Below are positions 1 through 7,827 of a stretch of DNA of 29,136 nt, in pieces. Source of the DNA: Urinicoccus timonensis (GTDB taxonomy: Bacteria > Bacillota > Clostridia > Tissierellales > Peptoniphilaceae); assembly GCF_900232945.1 (NCBI RefSeq), contig NZ_OCTU01000001.1, forward strand, positions 340,476 through 369,611. Direction: 5' to 3'. The stretch's first letter is position 1; each line of letters begins with the position of its first letter. A program made the position numbers and the translations under genes. The notes under the pieces were generated by a model that saw only the letters and a list, made by a program, of their open reading frames with translations, made no database searches and had not been told where the DNA came from.

Positions 1-2
1 AC

Positions 3-356
3 ACTAGTGAATTTAAGTTATCTGTAATACAATATAGGCAAATCAAGAATACTTCGCTTAGAGAGACTGCAGAGCATTTCAACCTTGTAAATGAATCCAT
101 AATATACAGGTGGGAGAAAACTTATCAAGAGCGTGGTCTTTCTGGGTTAGAAGATAACAGAGGAAGGCCTAGTAAAGATATGACTAAATCAAATAAAAAG
201 TCTAAACTTAATACTCCAATAAACGAAAGTGAAAGAGAAGAATTAATAAGATTAAGAGAAGAAAATAGACTTCTCAAAATGAAGATAATATACGAAAAAA
301 AGCTACAAGCCTTGCTACTGGAAGAGGAAGCAGAAGCAAGGAAAAGACAAAGATAA
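3..356 (+). CDS. IS3-family transposase OrfA, 5' partial
   Basis: The frame is open from the first bases of the window, so the start codon is missing. It ends with TAA at 354-356 after about 117 codons. The N-terminal part reads as a helix-turn-helix of the IS150 OrfA kind (SLRETAEHFNLVNESIIYRW, then ERGLSGLEDNRGRP), which would bind the terminal repeats. The C-terminal third is a charged leucine-zipper-like coiled coil (EELIRLREENRLLKMK), as is usual for OrfA. The frame runs through an A-AAA-AAG slippery heptamer at 296-302, where ribosomes would shift -1 to make the OrfAB transposase. The function is secure by family resemblance; only the missing N terminus is unknown. Confidence 0.85.
   Translation, partial: TSEFKLSVIQYRQIKNTSLRETAEHFNLVNESIIYRWEKTYQERGLSGLEDNRGRPSKDMTKSNKKSKLNTPINESEREELIRLREENRLLKMKIIYEKKLQALLLEEEAEARKRQR
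296..302 (+). other. Programmed -1 frameshift site (A AAA AAG) of the IS
   Basis: In the orfA frame the bases fall as A|AAA|AAG, the classical -1 slippery heptamer. A one-base back-slip continues directly into the orfB frame, which is open from here to 1213. IS3-family elements are known to make OrfAB in this way. I did not verify a stimulatory downstream structure. Confidence 0.75.
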
Positions 357-1213
357 TCCTCAAGTTAATAAAAGAATATCCAAAAAGCAAGATAAGTGAA
401 TGGCTAGAAATAGCTGAGTTACCAAAATCATCCTACTACGAATGGAAAATAAAATTAGAAAATCCAGTAGATAAAGACAAAGAAATTAGAAGGGAAATTA
501 CAAGCATAGTTGAAGAATCAAAAGGTAGATATGGCTACAGAAGGGTGACTCAAGTATTACAAAATAAAGGGCTTAATGTCAACCATAAAAGAGTTTTAAA
601 AATAATGAGAGAAGAATTTTTGCTATGCACCAAATTTAAAACTAGATCAAGAAAATATTCATCATACAAAGGGCAAATAGGAAAGGTTGCAAATAATGTT
701 GTAAATAGACAATTTAAAGCAAGTAAACCAAACCAATTATGGTTAACAGACGTAACAGAATTTAGAATAAAAGGTGAAGAAAAAAAACTATACCTATCAC
801 CAATATTAGACCTATACAACAGTGAAATAATAAGCTATACGCTAGGTTATCACCCAACAATAGAATTAACAAATACAATGCTAGAAAAAGCATTAGAAAA
901 AAATAGAGACATTAAAGATTTAACTATACACTCGGACCAAGGATTCCATTATCAACATAGCTCTTGGACTAATAAACTAGAAAAAATGAATATTACACAA
1001 AGTATGTCAAGAAAAGGCAATTGTCTAGACAATTCTCCAATGGAGAACTTCTTTGGAATCTTGAAACAGGAAATGTTTTATGGGGAAGATTTTAAAAGTT
1101 ATGAACATTTGATAAATGATATTGAAAAATATATTAAATGGTACAATGAGGATAGGATTAAAACAAAATTAAACGGAATGTCCCCTGTTATGTACAGATT
1201 ACATTCCGCTTAA
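302..1213 (+). CDS. IS3-family transposase OrfB / catalytic part of OrfAB (DDE integrase)
   Basis: This frame is entered by -1 slippage at 296-302 and reads on to TAA at 1211-1213. A GTG at 545 is the first conventional start found in frame, but homology begins well before it (residues reading IKEYPKSKISEWLEIAELP and later GRYGYRRV), so 545 is not the true beginning. The rve-type catalytic core is complete: first Asp in WLTDVTEF, second in HSDQGFHYQ, and the Glu in NSPMENFFGILKQE with the Lys seven residues later. The protein ends with the usual YNEDRIKTKLNGMSP tail. It cuts and joins the element's ends as a dimer or higher assembly. It appears intact, so the element may be active if the missing left end is also sound. 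Confidence 0.88.
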   Translation, partial: ATSLATGRGSRSKEKTKIILKLIKEYPKSKISEWLEIAELPKSSYYEWKIKLENPVDKDKEIRREITSIVEESKGRYGYRRVTQVLQNKGLNVNHKRVLKIMREEFLLCTKFKTRSRKYSSYKGQIGKVANNVVNRQFKASKPNQLWLTDVTEFRIKGEEKKLYLSPILDLYNSEIISYTLGYHPTIELTNTMLEKALEKNRDIKDLTIHSDQGFHYQHSSWTNKLEKMNITQSMSRKGNCLDNSPMENFFGILKQEMFYGEDFKSYEHLINDIEKYIKWYNEDRIKTKLNGMSPVMYRLHSA

Positions 1214-1225
1214 AATATTATTAAA

Positions 1226-1252
1226 TTGTTCCGTGTTTACGGGTTCAGGTCA
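1226..1252 (+). repeat. Right terminal inverted repeat of the IS
   Basis: The element ends ...GGGTTCAGGTCA at 1252, giving the CA-3' end typical of IS3 elements. The reverse complement, TGACCTGAACCC, aligns with the left end of the second IS at 29001 (TGATATGTACCC), and both continue to a GGA-CA motif about 20 bases in. The inner limit of the repeat is approximate because the left copy is outside the window. Confidence 0.6.
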
Positions 1253-1269
1253 ATCTCTCCCGGTTTTTT
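1253..1269 (+). terminator. Possible half of a terminator cut by the IS
   Basis: Directly after the IS end comes CTCTCCCGG followed by TTTTTTT. This has the look of the 3' arm and T-tract of a Rho-independent terminator whose 5' arm is not adjacent. On the minus strand it lies 24 bases downstream of the DUF4153 stop and reads AAAAAAACCGGGAGAG, the matching start of a bidirectional terminator. The missing arm would be on the other side of the IS, outside the window. Confidence 0.4.
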
Positions 1270-1275
1270 TAGTCC

Positions 1276-3048
1276 TTATTCATCATTGTCTTGGGTTAAG
1301 AGAATCATGCCGATGTAGTAGTCTTGCTGGCTGGCATCAGTAGATAGCTCTGAAATCACCAGGCGATATCTTTGACCCAGAGACTTTCCTTCAAAGGAAA
1401 ATTCATTGGGGCTGGTTACAGACCCAGTACTTTGTAGGGCCTCAGCCTTTTTAAAGATTTCATTGACAGGTATCCGGATAAATTCCTGGCTCATGGTCCT
1501 ATCTTTTTTATAGATAAGCAAGTCGCCATTGTCGCCCTTTACAGTAAAGTACCGGTAGTCTCCATCATTGGATGTATCAGAATTGCTGTAGTGGAGGACA
1601 TAGTACTTATTAAAGCCTTGGATATCCAGGGCTTCTTGTTGGTCAAAGGCAAAGTAGGATAATCCTGGCTTGGTGGCTTCATTCCATGTTTCTTTTTCAG
1701 AGACTTGGCCAAAGCCAAAGACCTCTTCAAAACGACTCATGTTAAAGTCCTTGGGAAAGTACCTAAGGTCCTTTATGCCGTAATTATTTACAAGATAGCT
1801 ACTAATGGAACTAATTTGGGCCTTGTCCTCTTCCTTGATGTTGGACTTGGCAACAATCTTCCCATTTTTCAGCATGTCATTTTTCAAAAGATAGCCTTCT
1901 AGCCTTTTTTCCTGGCTCCGACGACTGACAGCCACCATGCCCTGGGGCCCAATGGTTCCCAAAAGCAAAAGAATAACCAAGATCATTGGAAGAACCCGAT
2001 TGTCCCGTCCCTTCCGCCAGATAAAGTAAACCAGGCAGATAAGGACATAGCCTCCAAAGACCAGACCCAGGTACCTGGATTCTGTAAAGCCCACATCTTG
2101 GATTCTCAAGACCAGGGCATAAAAATAAACCAAAATACTGGGGATGACCATGGCTGGATAAAAGCGCAGCATGGCTCGGCTAATAGTGTCTTCCTGGTAA
2201 TCGGAGTGGAAAAACAAACATCCCACAGAGACAATTCCATACCAGATAAAGAGATTGCGAATCAAGTTAGAGGGAATCTCCTGGTTGATAAACATCTTAA
2301 TAAAATATAAGTAGAGAATGACCGTATAGACAATTAAGAGAGGGGTCAAAAGCTTTTGAATCAAAACCTTGAAAGGAGTCCCTTGAGTACTGGGTTCATT
2401 GGATAGGTTTTTGGGAAAACCAGCCAAAAAGACCCCAGCTTGGAAAGGCCCAAAAATAAGAATCAAAAGGTCTACATAAATGGCATCATAGAGGCCAATG
2501 CCCAAAAGATGAACAATGGCAAATAAAACTGCCGACAAGCCCCCATAAAGGACCATGGAATAGACCAGGGCAATGACTTCACTTTTAAAGATCCGCCCCA
2601 CATATTGTTCAAACTTTTCCGAACTATGTAGGCGACCCAGGAAGGTACAGGCCACAATAGTGGCAACTAAGACCCCAAAATAGATATACCAGATGGAATT
2701 ATCTGAAGAATTGACTATAGCCGGTTTAATGGTCACATACATACTGATTAAAATCGCTAGGTCTAAAATATAAAGAACAATCCTAAAGCTGTCGTGACTT
2801 TTGATCCAGCTGGCCTCATAACTGTCCCTAATAAGGTCAGTTGCTAAAAAAAGGAAGACCCCCAAGACCATAACCATGGCAAAGGCTGAGGAAAAACTTG
2901 ATGTAATGGTTACCGGGCCCTTGTCCATATGGTTTATATAAATGGTGCTTATGGCAAATAAAATGGCACAGACCATGGAAAGGGGAAAGCGCTGAAAGCT
3001 CACCCGGGTGTTTTTTAGTTGGTTGGTAACTGATTGTAATAATTTCAT
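1276..3048 (-). CDS. DUF4153-like polytopic membrane protein
   Basis: The protein has 590 residues from the chosen start. The first two thirds hold roughly ten to twelve hydrophobic segments, and the last ~200 residues (after a basic SRRSQEKRLEG stretch) form a soluble extracytoplasmic or cytoplasmic domain. This layout fits the DUF4153 family of Bacillota, whose function is unknown to me; the family assignment is from memory of its architecture. The start is the ATG at 3046-3048, preceded by AAAGGAGGT at good spacing. An ATG at 3072 would add eight residues, but it overlaps the -10 box at 3071-3076. The gene lies 91 bases downstream of truA and probably has its own promoter. Its downstream flank is interrupted by an IS 24 bases past the stop, which may have removed its terminator. 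Confidence 0.7.
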   Translation of the reverse strand: MKLLQSVTNQLKNTRVSFQRFPLSMVCAILFAISTIYINHMDKGPVTITSSFSSAFAMVMVLGVFLFLATDLIRDSYEASWIKSHDSFRIVLYILDLAILISMYVTIKPAIVNSSDNSIWYIYFGVLVATIVACTFLGRLHSSEKFEQYVGRIFKSEVIALVYSMVLYGGLSAVLFAIVHLLGIGLYDAIYVDLLILIFGPFQAGVFLAGFPKNLSNEPSTQGTPFKVLIQKLLTPLLIVYTVILYLYFIKMFINQEIPSNLIRNLFIWYGIVSVGCLFFHSDYQEDTISRAMLRFYPAMVIPSILVYFYALVLRIQDVGFTESRYLGLVFGGYVLICLVYFIWRKGRDNRVLPMILVILLLLGTIGPQGMVAVSRRSQEKRLEGYLLKNDMLKNGKIVAKSNIKEEDKAQISSISSYLVNNYGIKDLRYFPKDFNMSRFEEVFGFGQVSEKETWNEATKPGLSYFAFDQQEALDIQGFNKYYVLHYSNSDTSNDGDYRYFTVKGDNGDLLIYKKDRTMSQEFIRIPVNEIFKKAEALQSTGSVTSPNEFSFEGKSLGQRYRLVISELSTDASQQDYYIGMILLTQDNDE

Positions 3049-3070
3049 GGTTACCTCCTTTTCTTTTTCC

Positions 3071-3076
3071 ATTATA
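3071..3076 (-). promoter_or_regulatory. Probable -10 box (TATAAT) for the DUF4153 gene
   Basis: On the minus strand GGTATAATGG lies 23 bases before the chosen ATG, leaving room for a short leader with AAAGGAGGT. No good -35 box is seen at 16-18 bases, so this is a moderate call. Its position argues against translation starting at 3072. Confidence 0.5.
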
Positions 3077-3139
3077 CCTTGTTTTCTAGCCCTTGCCTAG
3101 TTTTTGGACCCAACTGTAAATACTTTGTCACTTTTAAGA

Positions 3140-3877
3140 CTAATAGTCCACCCGCATCAAATACAAACCCTCTGCCGGAGCCGTGGGGCCTAAATAGGCC
3201 TTGTCCTGGCTTTCCAGAGCCTTTTTTAAGGTGTCGGTGTCCTTGAGCCCCCGGCCAATTTCTATGCTGGTGCCCATAATTCGACGAATCATATTTTTTA
3301 AAAAACTCTTCCCGTAAAAGTGGATGACAATTAAGTCCTTCTTTCTTTTGACATCCACCCAATAGAGCTTACGGTAGGTATCCTTGACCACTGCATGCCG
3401 GCCCATAAAAACCCCATAATCCCTAAGACCTGGTAGGTCTTTTAGGGCCTTCTCCATCTTCTTTTCATCCAAAGGAAAATGGACAAAACAAGCCCTGTTT
3501 TCATAGAGGGGGTTGCGGTAGCGACCGTTGTAGATGACATAGCGGTAGAGCTTGGCCTTGGCAGAAAACCGGGCATGGAAGTCATCGTCCACCACTTGGA
3601 CTCCCAGGACAGAAATATCTGGAGGAAGGTTAAAATTCACTACCCGGGGCAGGTTGCCCAAATCGATGTTGGTGTCTACCTTGAAGTTGACGACCTGGCC
3701 CTGGCTATGGACCCCCTTGTCGGTCCGGCCAGCAGACTTCAGGTCGATTTCCTGTAAAAAGGTGGCCTCCAGGGCCTCTTTGACCTTGCCCTCTACGGTC
3801 TTTAATCCCGGTTGGTCCTGGTAGCCGTGGTAGTTGGTCCCATCATAGGCCAGGGTTAGTTTAAGATTTCTTTCCAT
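3140..3877 (-). CDS. truA: tRNA pseudouridine(38-40) synthase TruA
   Basis: This 245-residue protein has the usual TruA length. It carries the catalytic motif SAGRTDKGVHSQGQ with the nucleophilic Asp at residue 53, an N-terminal LTLAYDGTNYHGYQ strand-turn typical of the family, and the C-terminal GPTAPAEGLYLMRV motif. It isomerises uridines at positions 38-40 in the anticodon arm of many tRNAs, in the cytoplasm. Its ATG overlaps the ecfT stop by one base (TAATG), so the two are translationally coupled. The order ecfA1-ecfA2-ecfT-truA is a common arrangement in Bacillota, which supports both calls. No terminator was recognised between its stop and the DUF4153 promoter, so some read-through is likely. 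Confidence 0.97.
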   Translation of the reverse strand: MERNLKLTLAYDGTNYHGYQDQPGLKTVEGKVKEALEATFLQEIDLKSAGRTDKGVHSQGQVVNFKVDTNIDLGNLPRVVNFNLPPDISVLGVQVVDDDFHARFSAKAKLYRYVIYNGRYRNPLYENRACFVHFPLDEKKMEKALKDLPGLRDYGVFMGRHAVVKDTYRKLYWVDVKRKKDLIVIHFYGKSFLKNMIRRIMGTSIEIGRGLKDTDTLKKALESQDKAYLGPTAPAEGLYLMRVDY

Positions 3878-4677
3878 TAGACTAGGTAACGGTAGGCAGA
3901 AACCAGGACGAAAAAGGCAACATTGACCCCGGTAATGACAAAGTCGCTGGATTGAAATTCCAATTCATTGAGCTTGGTCCGGTGGTCGCCACCTCGATAG
4001 CACCTGGATTCCATGGCATTGGCCAGTTCTTCCGCCCGACGTAGGGCGTTGACAAACAAGGGTACCAAAAGAGGAACCAGGTTTTTGGCCCGACTCAGGA
4101 CATTGCCGGATTCAAAATCAGCTCCCCGGGCCATTTGGGCCTTCATAATCTTATCGGTTTCATCGATTAGGGTAGGAATAAAGCGCAGGGCAATGGTCAT
4201 CATCATGGCCAGTTCATGGGCTGGTAGTCCTACTGCTTTTAGAGGACTCAAGAGTTTTTCAAGCCCGTCTGTGAGTTCAATGGGTGATGTTGTCAGGGTT
4301 AAAAGGCTGGTTCCCACAACTAGAAGGACCAGGCGAATAGCCATAAATACAGCCTGTTGGACCCCTTCCTGAGAAATCTTTAAAAATCCATAGGACCAAA
4401 GACTTTCCCCCGGTGTAAAAAAGAGGTTGATGACAAAGGTAATAATCAAGATAAAGCGCAGGGGCTTTAATCCTCTTAAAACCATACCCAGAGGGATCTC
4501 AGAAGTCCGAATGACAAAAAGCAAATAGAGGGCCAAAAGACCAAAGGGCAGGTAGGCATTGACGAAAAATACGGCCACAATATAGAGGAAGACCAGGATA
4601 ATCTTCATCCTGGGGTCCAGCCTGTGGACTGGTGTATCCGCTGGATAGTATTGGCCAATGGTAATATCTTTAAGCAT
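3877..4677 (-). CDS. ecfT: Energy-coupling factor transporter transmembrane protein EcfT
   Basis: This 266-residue membrane protein has about five to six hydrophobic segments. It carries the two conserved Ala-Arg-Gly-type coupling motifs: MARGADF at about residues 182-188 and ESRCYRGG at 223-230. In ECF transporters these helices press into grooves of the EcfA ATPases and pass ATP hydrolysis to the substrate-binding S component. The ATG overlaps the end of ecfA2 by eight bases and has GGAGGTGGG just before it. No S component is fused or inside the operon, which marks this as a shared group II module. Candidate partners in the window are the ECF S protein at 23363 and TrpP at 6470. Confidence 0.95.
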   Translation of the reverse strand: MLKDITIGQYYPADTPVHRLDPRMKIILVFLYIVAVFFVNAYLPFGLLALYLLFVIRTSEIPLGMVLRGLKPLRFILIITFVINLFFTPGESLWSYGFLKISQEGVQQAVFMAIRLVLLVVGTSLLTLTTSPIELTDGLEKLLSPLKAVGLPAHELAMMMTIALRFIPTLIDETDKIMKAQMARGADFESGNVLSRAKNLVPLLVPLFVNALRRAEELANAMESRCYRGGDHRTKLNELEFQSSDFVITGVNVAFFVLVSAYRYLV

Positions 4678-5530
4678 GGCCCACCTCCTTTAGGTAGTTT
4701 TTAATTTCCCTATAGGCTTCATCCAAGGTAATGGCATCTGTCGCCACATCGGCCCCCCTGGACTTGAGTTCTTCCATGACCTTGGTTACTTGGGGTGTGG
4801 TTAGGCTGAGTTCTTCCAGCTTTTTCCCTTGGACAAAGAGCTCTCGAGGAGTCCCGTCCATGGCCACTTGGCCGTGGTTCATGACGATCATCCTCTGAGC
4901 CAGCTTGGCCACTTCTTCCATGCTATGGCTAACCATAAAAATGGTCATGTCTCCTTGTTGGTAGAGATGGTTAATTTCTGATAAAATTTCATCCCGACCA
5001 TGGGGGTCCAGACCAGCAGTTGGCTCATCTAAAATCAAAACATGGGGCTTCATGGCCAGGATGCCTGCAATGGCCACCCGGCGTTTTTGCCCTCCTGATA
5101 GTTCGAAGGGAGACCGGTCTTTTAAGTCTTGGCTTAATTGGACCCGGTCCAGGGCCTCTTCTACCCTTTCCTTGACCTCTTCTGAAGACAGGCCTAGATT
5201 CTTGGGACCAAAGGCAATGTCCTTGGCCACGGTTTCTTCAAAAAGTTGATATTCTGGATATTGAAAAACCATCCCAACCCTTTTCCGGATATCCTTGAGG
5301 TTTTTAGTTTTTTTCAGGGAAACCCCATCCACCAGGACATCCCCTTCTGTTGGGATGATCAATCCATTTAAACATTGGACCAGGGTGGATTTTCCCGACC
5401 CTGTATGGCCTACAATTCCCACAAAATCTCCCTTGTCAATAGACAGGTTAATGTCCTTTAGGGCCTCCTTGGCAAAGGGGGTATTGGGGCTGTAGGTGTG
5501 GGATAGGTTTTTTACTTCTAAGATAGACAT
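4670..5530 (-). CDS. ecfA2: Energy-coupling factor transporter ATP-binding protein EcfA2
   Basis: This 286-residue ABC ATPase has Walker [10 protein letters not shown] at 41-49, Q-loop Gln 90 ([13 protein letters not shown]), signature ELSGGQKRR around 143-151, Walker [13 protein letters not shown] from 164, and the switch His in VSHSMEEV near 202. The extra ~50-residue C-terminal region is typical of EcfA proteins. It forms a heterodimer with EcfA1 and powers vitamin or metabolite uptake through EcfT. Its start overlaps the end of ecfA1 by 13 bases, which points to translational coupling. The A2 assignment rests on gene order (second in the operon) and the [11 protein letters not shown] sequence seen in EcfA2/CbiO2 proteins. 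Confidence 0.95.
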   Translation of the reverse strand: MSILEVKNLSHTYSPNTPFAKEALKDINLSIDKGDFVGIVGHTGSGKSTLVQCLNGLIIPTEGDVLVDGVSLKKTKNLKDIRKRVGMVFQYPEYQLFEETVAKDIAFGPKNLGLSSEEVKERVEEALDRVQLSQDLKDRSPFELSGGQKRRVAIAGILAMKPHVLILDEPTAGLDPHGRDEILSEINHLYQQGDMTIFMVSHSMEEVAKLAQRMIVMNHGQVAMDGTPRELFVQGKKLEELSLTTPQVTKVMEELKSRGADVATDAITLDEAYREIKNYLKEVGHA

Positions 5531-6345
5531 AATTGGTCAACCAGCTCCTTTACCGTTAATACCTTGTCGTCAATGGCAAAGCCATCCTGCTTTAACCTGT
5601 GGGCTAGTTCCGTCACTTGAGGAACGTCCAGGCCTATGCGCTGCATTTCTTCAACCTCAGAAAAAACCTCTTTAGGGTGGCCGTCTAAAACAAGCCTTCC
5701 CTTTTCCATGACAATGAGACGGTCAGCCAGGGCCGCCTCTTCCATAAAGTGGGTAATCAAAAGGATGGTCTTTTTTTGGGCATGGAGTTTTTGAATAGTG
5801 TCAATAACTTCCTTCCGCCCCTTGGGGTCCAGCATGGCCGTAGGCTCATCAAAAATCACGATATCCGGTTCCATGGCCAGGATGCCTGCAATGGCCACCC
5901 TTTGCTTTTGTCCTCCAGACAAGAGGTGGGGGGCATGGCGCTTGTAGTCCAGCATGTCCACTGTTTCCAGGGCCCGGTCCACCCTCTGTCTAAGCTCTTC
6001 CTTGGGGACACCTAGGTTTTCCGCCCCAAAGGCCACATCCTCTTCTACAATGGTGGCAACAATTTGATTGTCGGGATTTTGGAAAACCAGGCCCGCCTTG
6101 GACCGGATCTTCCATAAATCGTCTTCCGTGGATGTGGTCATACCTTCGATGATTACTTGTCCGGATTCCGGTAAAAGTAACCCATTCAATAATTTTGCTA
6201 AAGTGGACTTTCCGCTCCCGTTATGGCCAAGTATAGCAACGAACTCTCCCTTTTTAACCTCGAAAGTTAAATGGTCGATGGTCTTTTTACTTGGCTCATC
6301 GCCGATTCGAGGATAGGAAAATACCACATCTTTTAATTCAATCAT
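5518..6345 (-). CDS. ecfA1: Energy-coupling factor transporter ATP-binding protein EcfA1
   Basis: This is a 275-residue ABC ATPase from the chosen start. It has Walker [10 protein letters not shown] at 40-48, Q-loop [20 protein letters not shown] (typical of EcfA1/CbiO1), signature LSGGQKQR from 142, Walker [13 protein letters not shown] from 162, and the switch His in ITHFMEEA. The ATG at 6343-6345 is preferred because AGGAGA sits about six bases ahead and the protein then starts [13 protein letters not shown] further in-frame start at 6384 would add 13 residues with no good ribosome site. It is the first gene of ecfA1-ecfA2-ecfT-truA and is separated from trpP upstream by a terminator, so it must have its own promoter in about 6365-6440. 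Confidence 0.95.
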   Translation of the reverse strand: MIELKDVVFSYPRIGDEPSKKTIDHLTFEVKKGEFVAILGHNGSGKSTLAKLLNGLLLPESGQVIIEGMTTSTEDDLWKIRSKAGLVFQNPDNQIVATIVEEDVAFGAENLGVPKEELRQRVDRALETVDMLDYKRHAPHLLSGGQKQRVAIAGILAMEPDIVIFDEPTAMLDPKGRKEVIDTIQKLHAQKKTILLITHFMEEAALADRLIVMEKGRLVLDGHPKEVFSEVEEMQRIGLDVPQVTELAHRLKQDGFAIDDKVLTVKELVDQLCLS

Positions 6346-6371
6346 TTCATCTCTCCTAAATTTATCTACTC

Positions 6372-6400
6372 CTAAGTGTACCACATTCTCCTTTTATAAT
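6372..6400 (-). promoter_or_regulatory. Weak candidate promoter of the ecfA1 operon
   Basis: Minus-strand TTTATT is followed after 17 bases by TACACT (in GTGGTACACT), about 30 bases before the ecfA1 ATG. Both boxes are imperfect. The case rests mainly on the need for a promoter downstream of the trpP terminator. Confidence 0.3.
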
Positions 6401-6440
6401 AAATAAATAGGAAAAATTAAGGATAAACTTAAGAAAATAA

Positions 6441-6468
6441 TAGAAAAAAGCGGTAGACTACCGCTTTT
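6441..6468 (-). terminator. Rho-independent terminator after trpP
   Basis: The inverted repeat AAAAGCGG / CCGCTTTT has a 7-base loop whose ends can also pair. On the minus strand it is followed by TTTTTTCTA, immediately after the trpP stop. A shorter T-run is present on the plus strand, but no plus-strand gene needs it. Confidence 0.8.
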
Positions 6469-6469
6469 C

Positions 6470-6970
6470 TTAGGCTCTTGCCACATTTAATCTTTCTAAA
6501 AGTTTATAGAGAAGCCCCCCAAAAAAGGTGCTGATCAGGGCTGTTGGAAGGACCACAGCCAAGGCCAAGGCTCCCAGACTTGCCCCAGCAGGAAGGCCGA
6601 CTAAAAAGAAGGCTGACAATAAGAAGACCAGACCAGAAATCACAGTATTGACTCCTGTTAGGATTCCAATCATTAAAGAGCTGGGTTTTTTCATCCCTTG
6701 AACCATTAGATAAAAGGTCATTCCCGATACCAACTTGTCCAGGATGGAGGGAATTTGTCCTCCGGGGAAGGTTGTTGTAATGGCTGCCAGGGCTCCGGCA
6801 CACAGGGAGATGGCCACCACGGACCCGGGTTTTTTATTGAGACAAATGGCTATAAACATGGTCACCAATAAAAAGTCCGGCTTCATGCCAAAGACAAATC
6901 CCGGCAAGAAGTGCAACATGGTTCCAAGGGCTAATAATACTGCTGCCAAACTTAAATTTTTTGTTTTCAT
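6470..6970 (-). CDS. trpP: Tryptophan transporter TrpP
   Basis: This 166-residue membrane protein with about five hydrophobic segments closely resembles Bacillus TrpP/YhaG: an N-terminal helix followed by GMKPDFLLVTMFIAI and the conserved TTTFPGGQIPSILDKLVSG. It should import tryptophan. The assignment is reinforced independently by the upstream T-box leader with a UGG (Trp) specifier at 7175-7177, so transcription should rise when uncharged tRNA-Trp accumulates. The start ATG at 6968-6970 follows AAGGAGAAAAAA. Helix 1 contains an AxxxA motif (Ala10, Ala14), a contact surface that ECF S components use to dock on EcfT. The gene lies just upstream of ecfA1A2T, so TrpP may be an S component rather than a self-standing carrier. 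That last point is inference. Confidence 0.92.
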   Translation of the reverse strand: MKTKNLSLAAVLLALGTMLHFLPGFVFGMKPDFLLVTMFIAICLNKKPGSVVAISLCAGALAAITTTFPGGQIPSILDKLVSGMTFYLMVQGMKKPSSLMIGILTGVNTVISGLVFLLSAFFLVGLPAGASLGALALAVVLPTALISTFFGGLLYKLLERLNVARA

Positions 6971-7012
6971 TTTTTTCTCCTTTTCATTTCATGTGAAAAA
7001 GGTGTTTAAATT

Positions 7013-7050
7013 AAAAAAACCATCTGCCTCCCAAACCTAGGAGCAAATGG
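7013..7050 (-). terminator. Regulated (T-box) terminator before trpP
   Basis: Minus-strand CCATTTGCTCC pairs with GGAGGCAGATGG around a short loop, followed by seven T bases. It is the leader terminator alternative to the T-box antiterminator. Confidence 0.88.
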
Positions 7051-7285
7051 TATATTCGCGGTGCCATCCTACTTATCTATATTCCTATAGAAACTCAATC
7101 GGATACATTCATATCCTATCTCGATAACGGGAGAACCGTCTCAGCTACTTTTTATTCGCCTCGCACTCATAGACCCATTCACTATCGACCGTTTATCAAG
7201 TTTCACCAACCCTTGACTCTCTACAAAACTAAACCAATAGCTACTATTTTCTAATCAACACTTTTTTCAGCAGTTTTATTTAATT
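7013..7285 (-). promoter_or_regulatory. T-box riboswitch, tryptophan-specific, controlling trpP
   Basis: Read on the minus strand, this leader has the standard T-box parts in order. Stem I contains GTAGAGAG and GGGTTGGTGAAA (7201-7223). The specifier context is GAA-TGG-GTCT, with the UGG Trp codon at 7175-7177. The T-box proper is AGGATGGCACCGCG (7057-7070), and a terminator competes with it (7013-7050). The base after UGG in the T-box bulge is C, which would pair with a G discriminator base on the tRNA. This agrees with tRNA-Trp, which usually has G73 in bacteria. Uncharged tRNA-Trp should stabilise the antiterminator and allow trpP transcription. Specifier, T-box base and downstream gene all agree on Trp. 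Confidence 0.95.
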
Positions 7286-7291
7286 GCTCTT

Positions 7292-7320
7292 AATATATCT
7301 TCTTTCCCTTCTTTTGTCAA
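7292..7320 (-). promoter_or_regulatory. Promoter of the trpP T-box transcript
   Basis: On the minus strand a perfect TTGACA (7315-7320) is followed after exactly 17 bases by TATATT (7292-7297). The start of the T-box leader is expected near 7285. The -35 box begins only 11 bases beyond the gtrA stop codon, and no terminator was seen between them. Confidence 0.85.
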
Positions 7321-7330
7321 TAGCTTTTTA

Positions 7331-7795
7331 TCAAGTTTTTCTTCCCTTTAAGAAAAAGTAATACTTGCGGATAAAATACTTCAGGAAAAAGGGAATCCCT
7401 GTGGCCAAGATTTTTCCCAACCAAAAGGCGACTTTCTTCCCTAGGCTTGGCCTGAAATAGGCCAGACTCCAAGTGAGGATCCAGGTATTTAGGGCCATGC
7501 CCAAAATGGACGTCCCCAGGTAGAGAAAAAAGCCCCTTTTATCATAAGTGGAATCAAAGACATACTTGGAAAAGAAGTAAGTAAAGATAAAGTCTGCCGT
7601 CATCCCCAAGACATTGCTCCAAAATATGGCCACTCCCCCATAGATATAGAGAAGGTAGACCAGGCCAATTTCAAAAGCCAGGGATAAAAAAGACGTGATA
7701 AAGTACTTGATAAAAACCTTGTGGCTTAAAAAAAGCCTGTGGAGGCCGGGATAGCTTTCCAAGTATTTTTCAAGTTTATCCAAATACTTAAGCAT
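7331..7795 (-). CDS. GtrA-like membrane protein
   Basis: This 154-residue protein has four predicted membrane helices and a basic C-terminal end (KYFIRKYYFFLKGRK). The family is recognisable from FIKYFITSFLSLAFEIGLVY and the FTYFFSKYVF pattern with a conserved aromatic/basic end to helix 2. GtrA-family proteins take part in flipping or otherwise handling lipid-linked sugars for surface polysaccharide modification. The gene is last in the operon after wecA- and wecB-like genes, which fits a role in cell-wall glycopolymer decoration. The start ATG follows GGGAGGAGG. Substrate and direction of transfer cannot be inferred. Confidence 0.85.
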   Translation of the reverse strand: MLKYLDKLEKYLESYPGLHRLFLSHKVFIKYFITSFLSLAFEIGLVYLLYIYGGVAIFWSNVLGMTADFIFTYFFSKYVFDSTYDKRGFFLYLGTSILGMALNTWILTWSLAYFRPSLGKKVAFWLGKILATGIPFFLKYFIRKYYFFLKGRKT

Positions 7796-7827
7796 AGTCC
7801 CTCCTCCCAGGCTTTATTGACCATCTT

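Larger units (their letters stand above)
1..1252 (+). mobile_element. IS3-family (IS150-type) insertion sequence, right part; left end outside window
   Basis: Two overlapping frames encode the OrfA helix-turn-helix protein and the OrfB DDE integrase of an IS3-family element. The right terminus is placed at 1252: read inward on the minus strand it begins TGACCTGAACCC. That matches the pattern TGA..TG.ACCC of the other IS end in this window (29001 onward), so both are probably IS150-type. The DNA is much richer in A and T than the genes beside it, as expected for a mobile element. The left inverted repeat and the duplicated target are not in the window. The flank after 1252 is described in the findings. 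Confidence 0.88.

Noticed and set aside
4013..4372. 119-codon plus-strand open frame opposite ecfT
   Set aside because: It is a shadow of a well-recognised gene with conserved motifs; no start signals.
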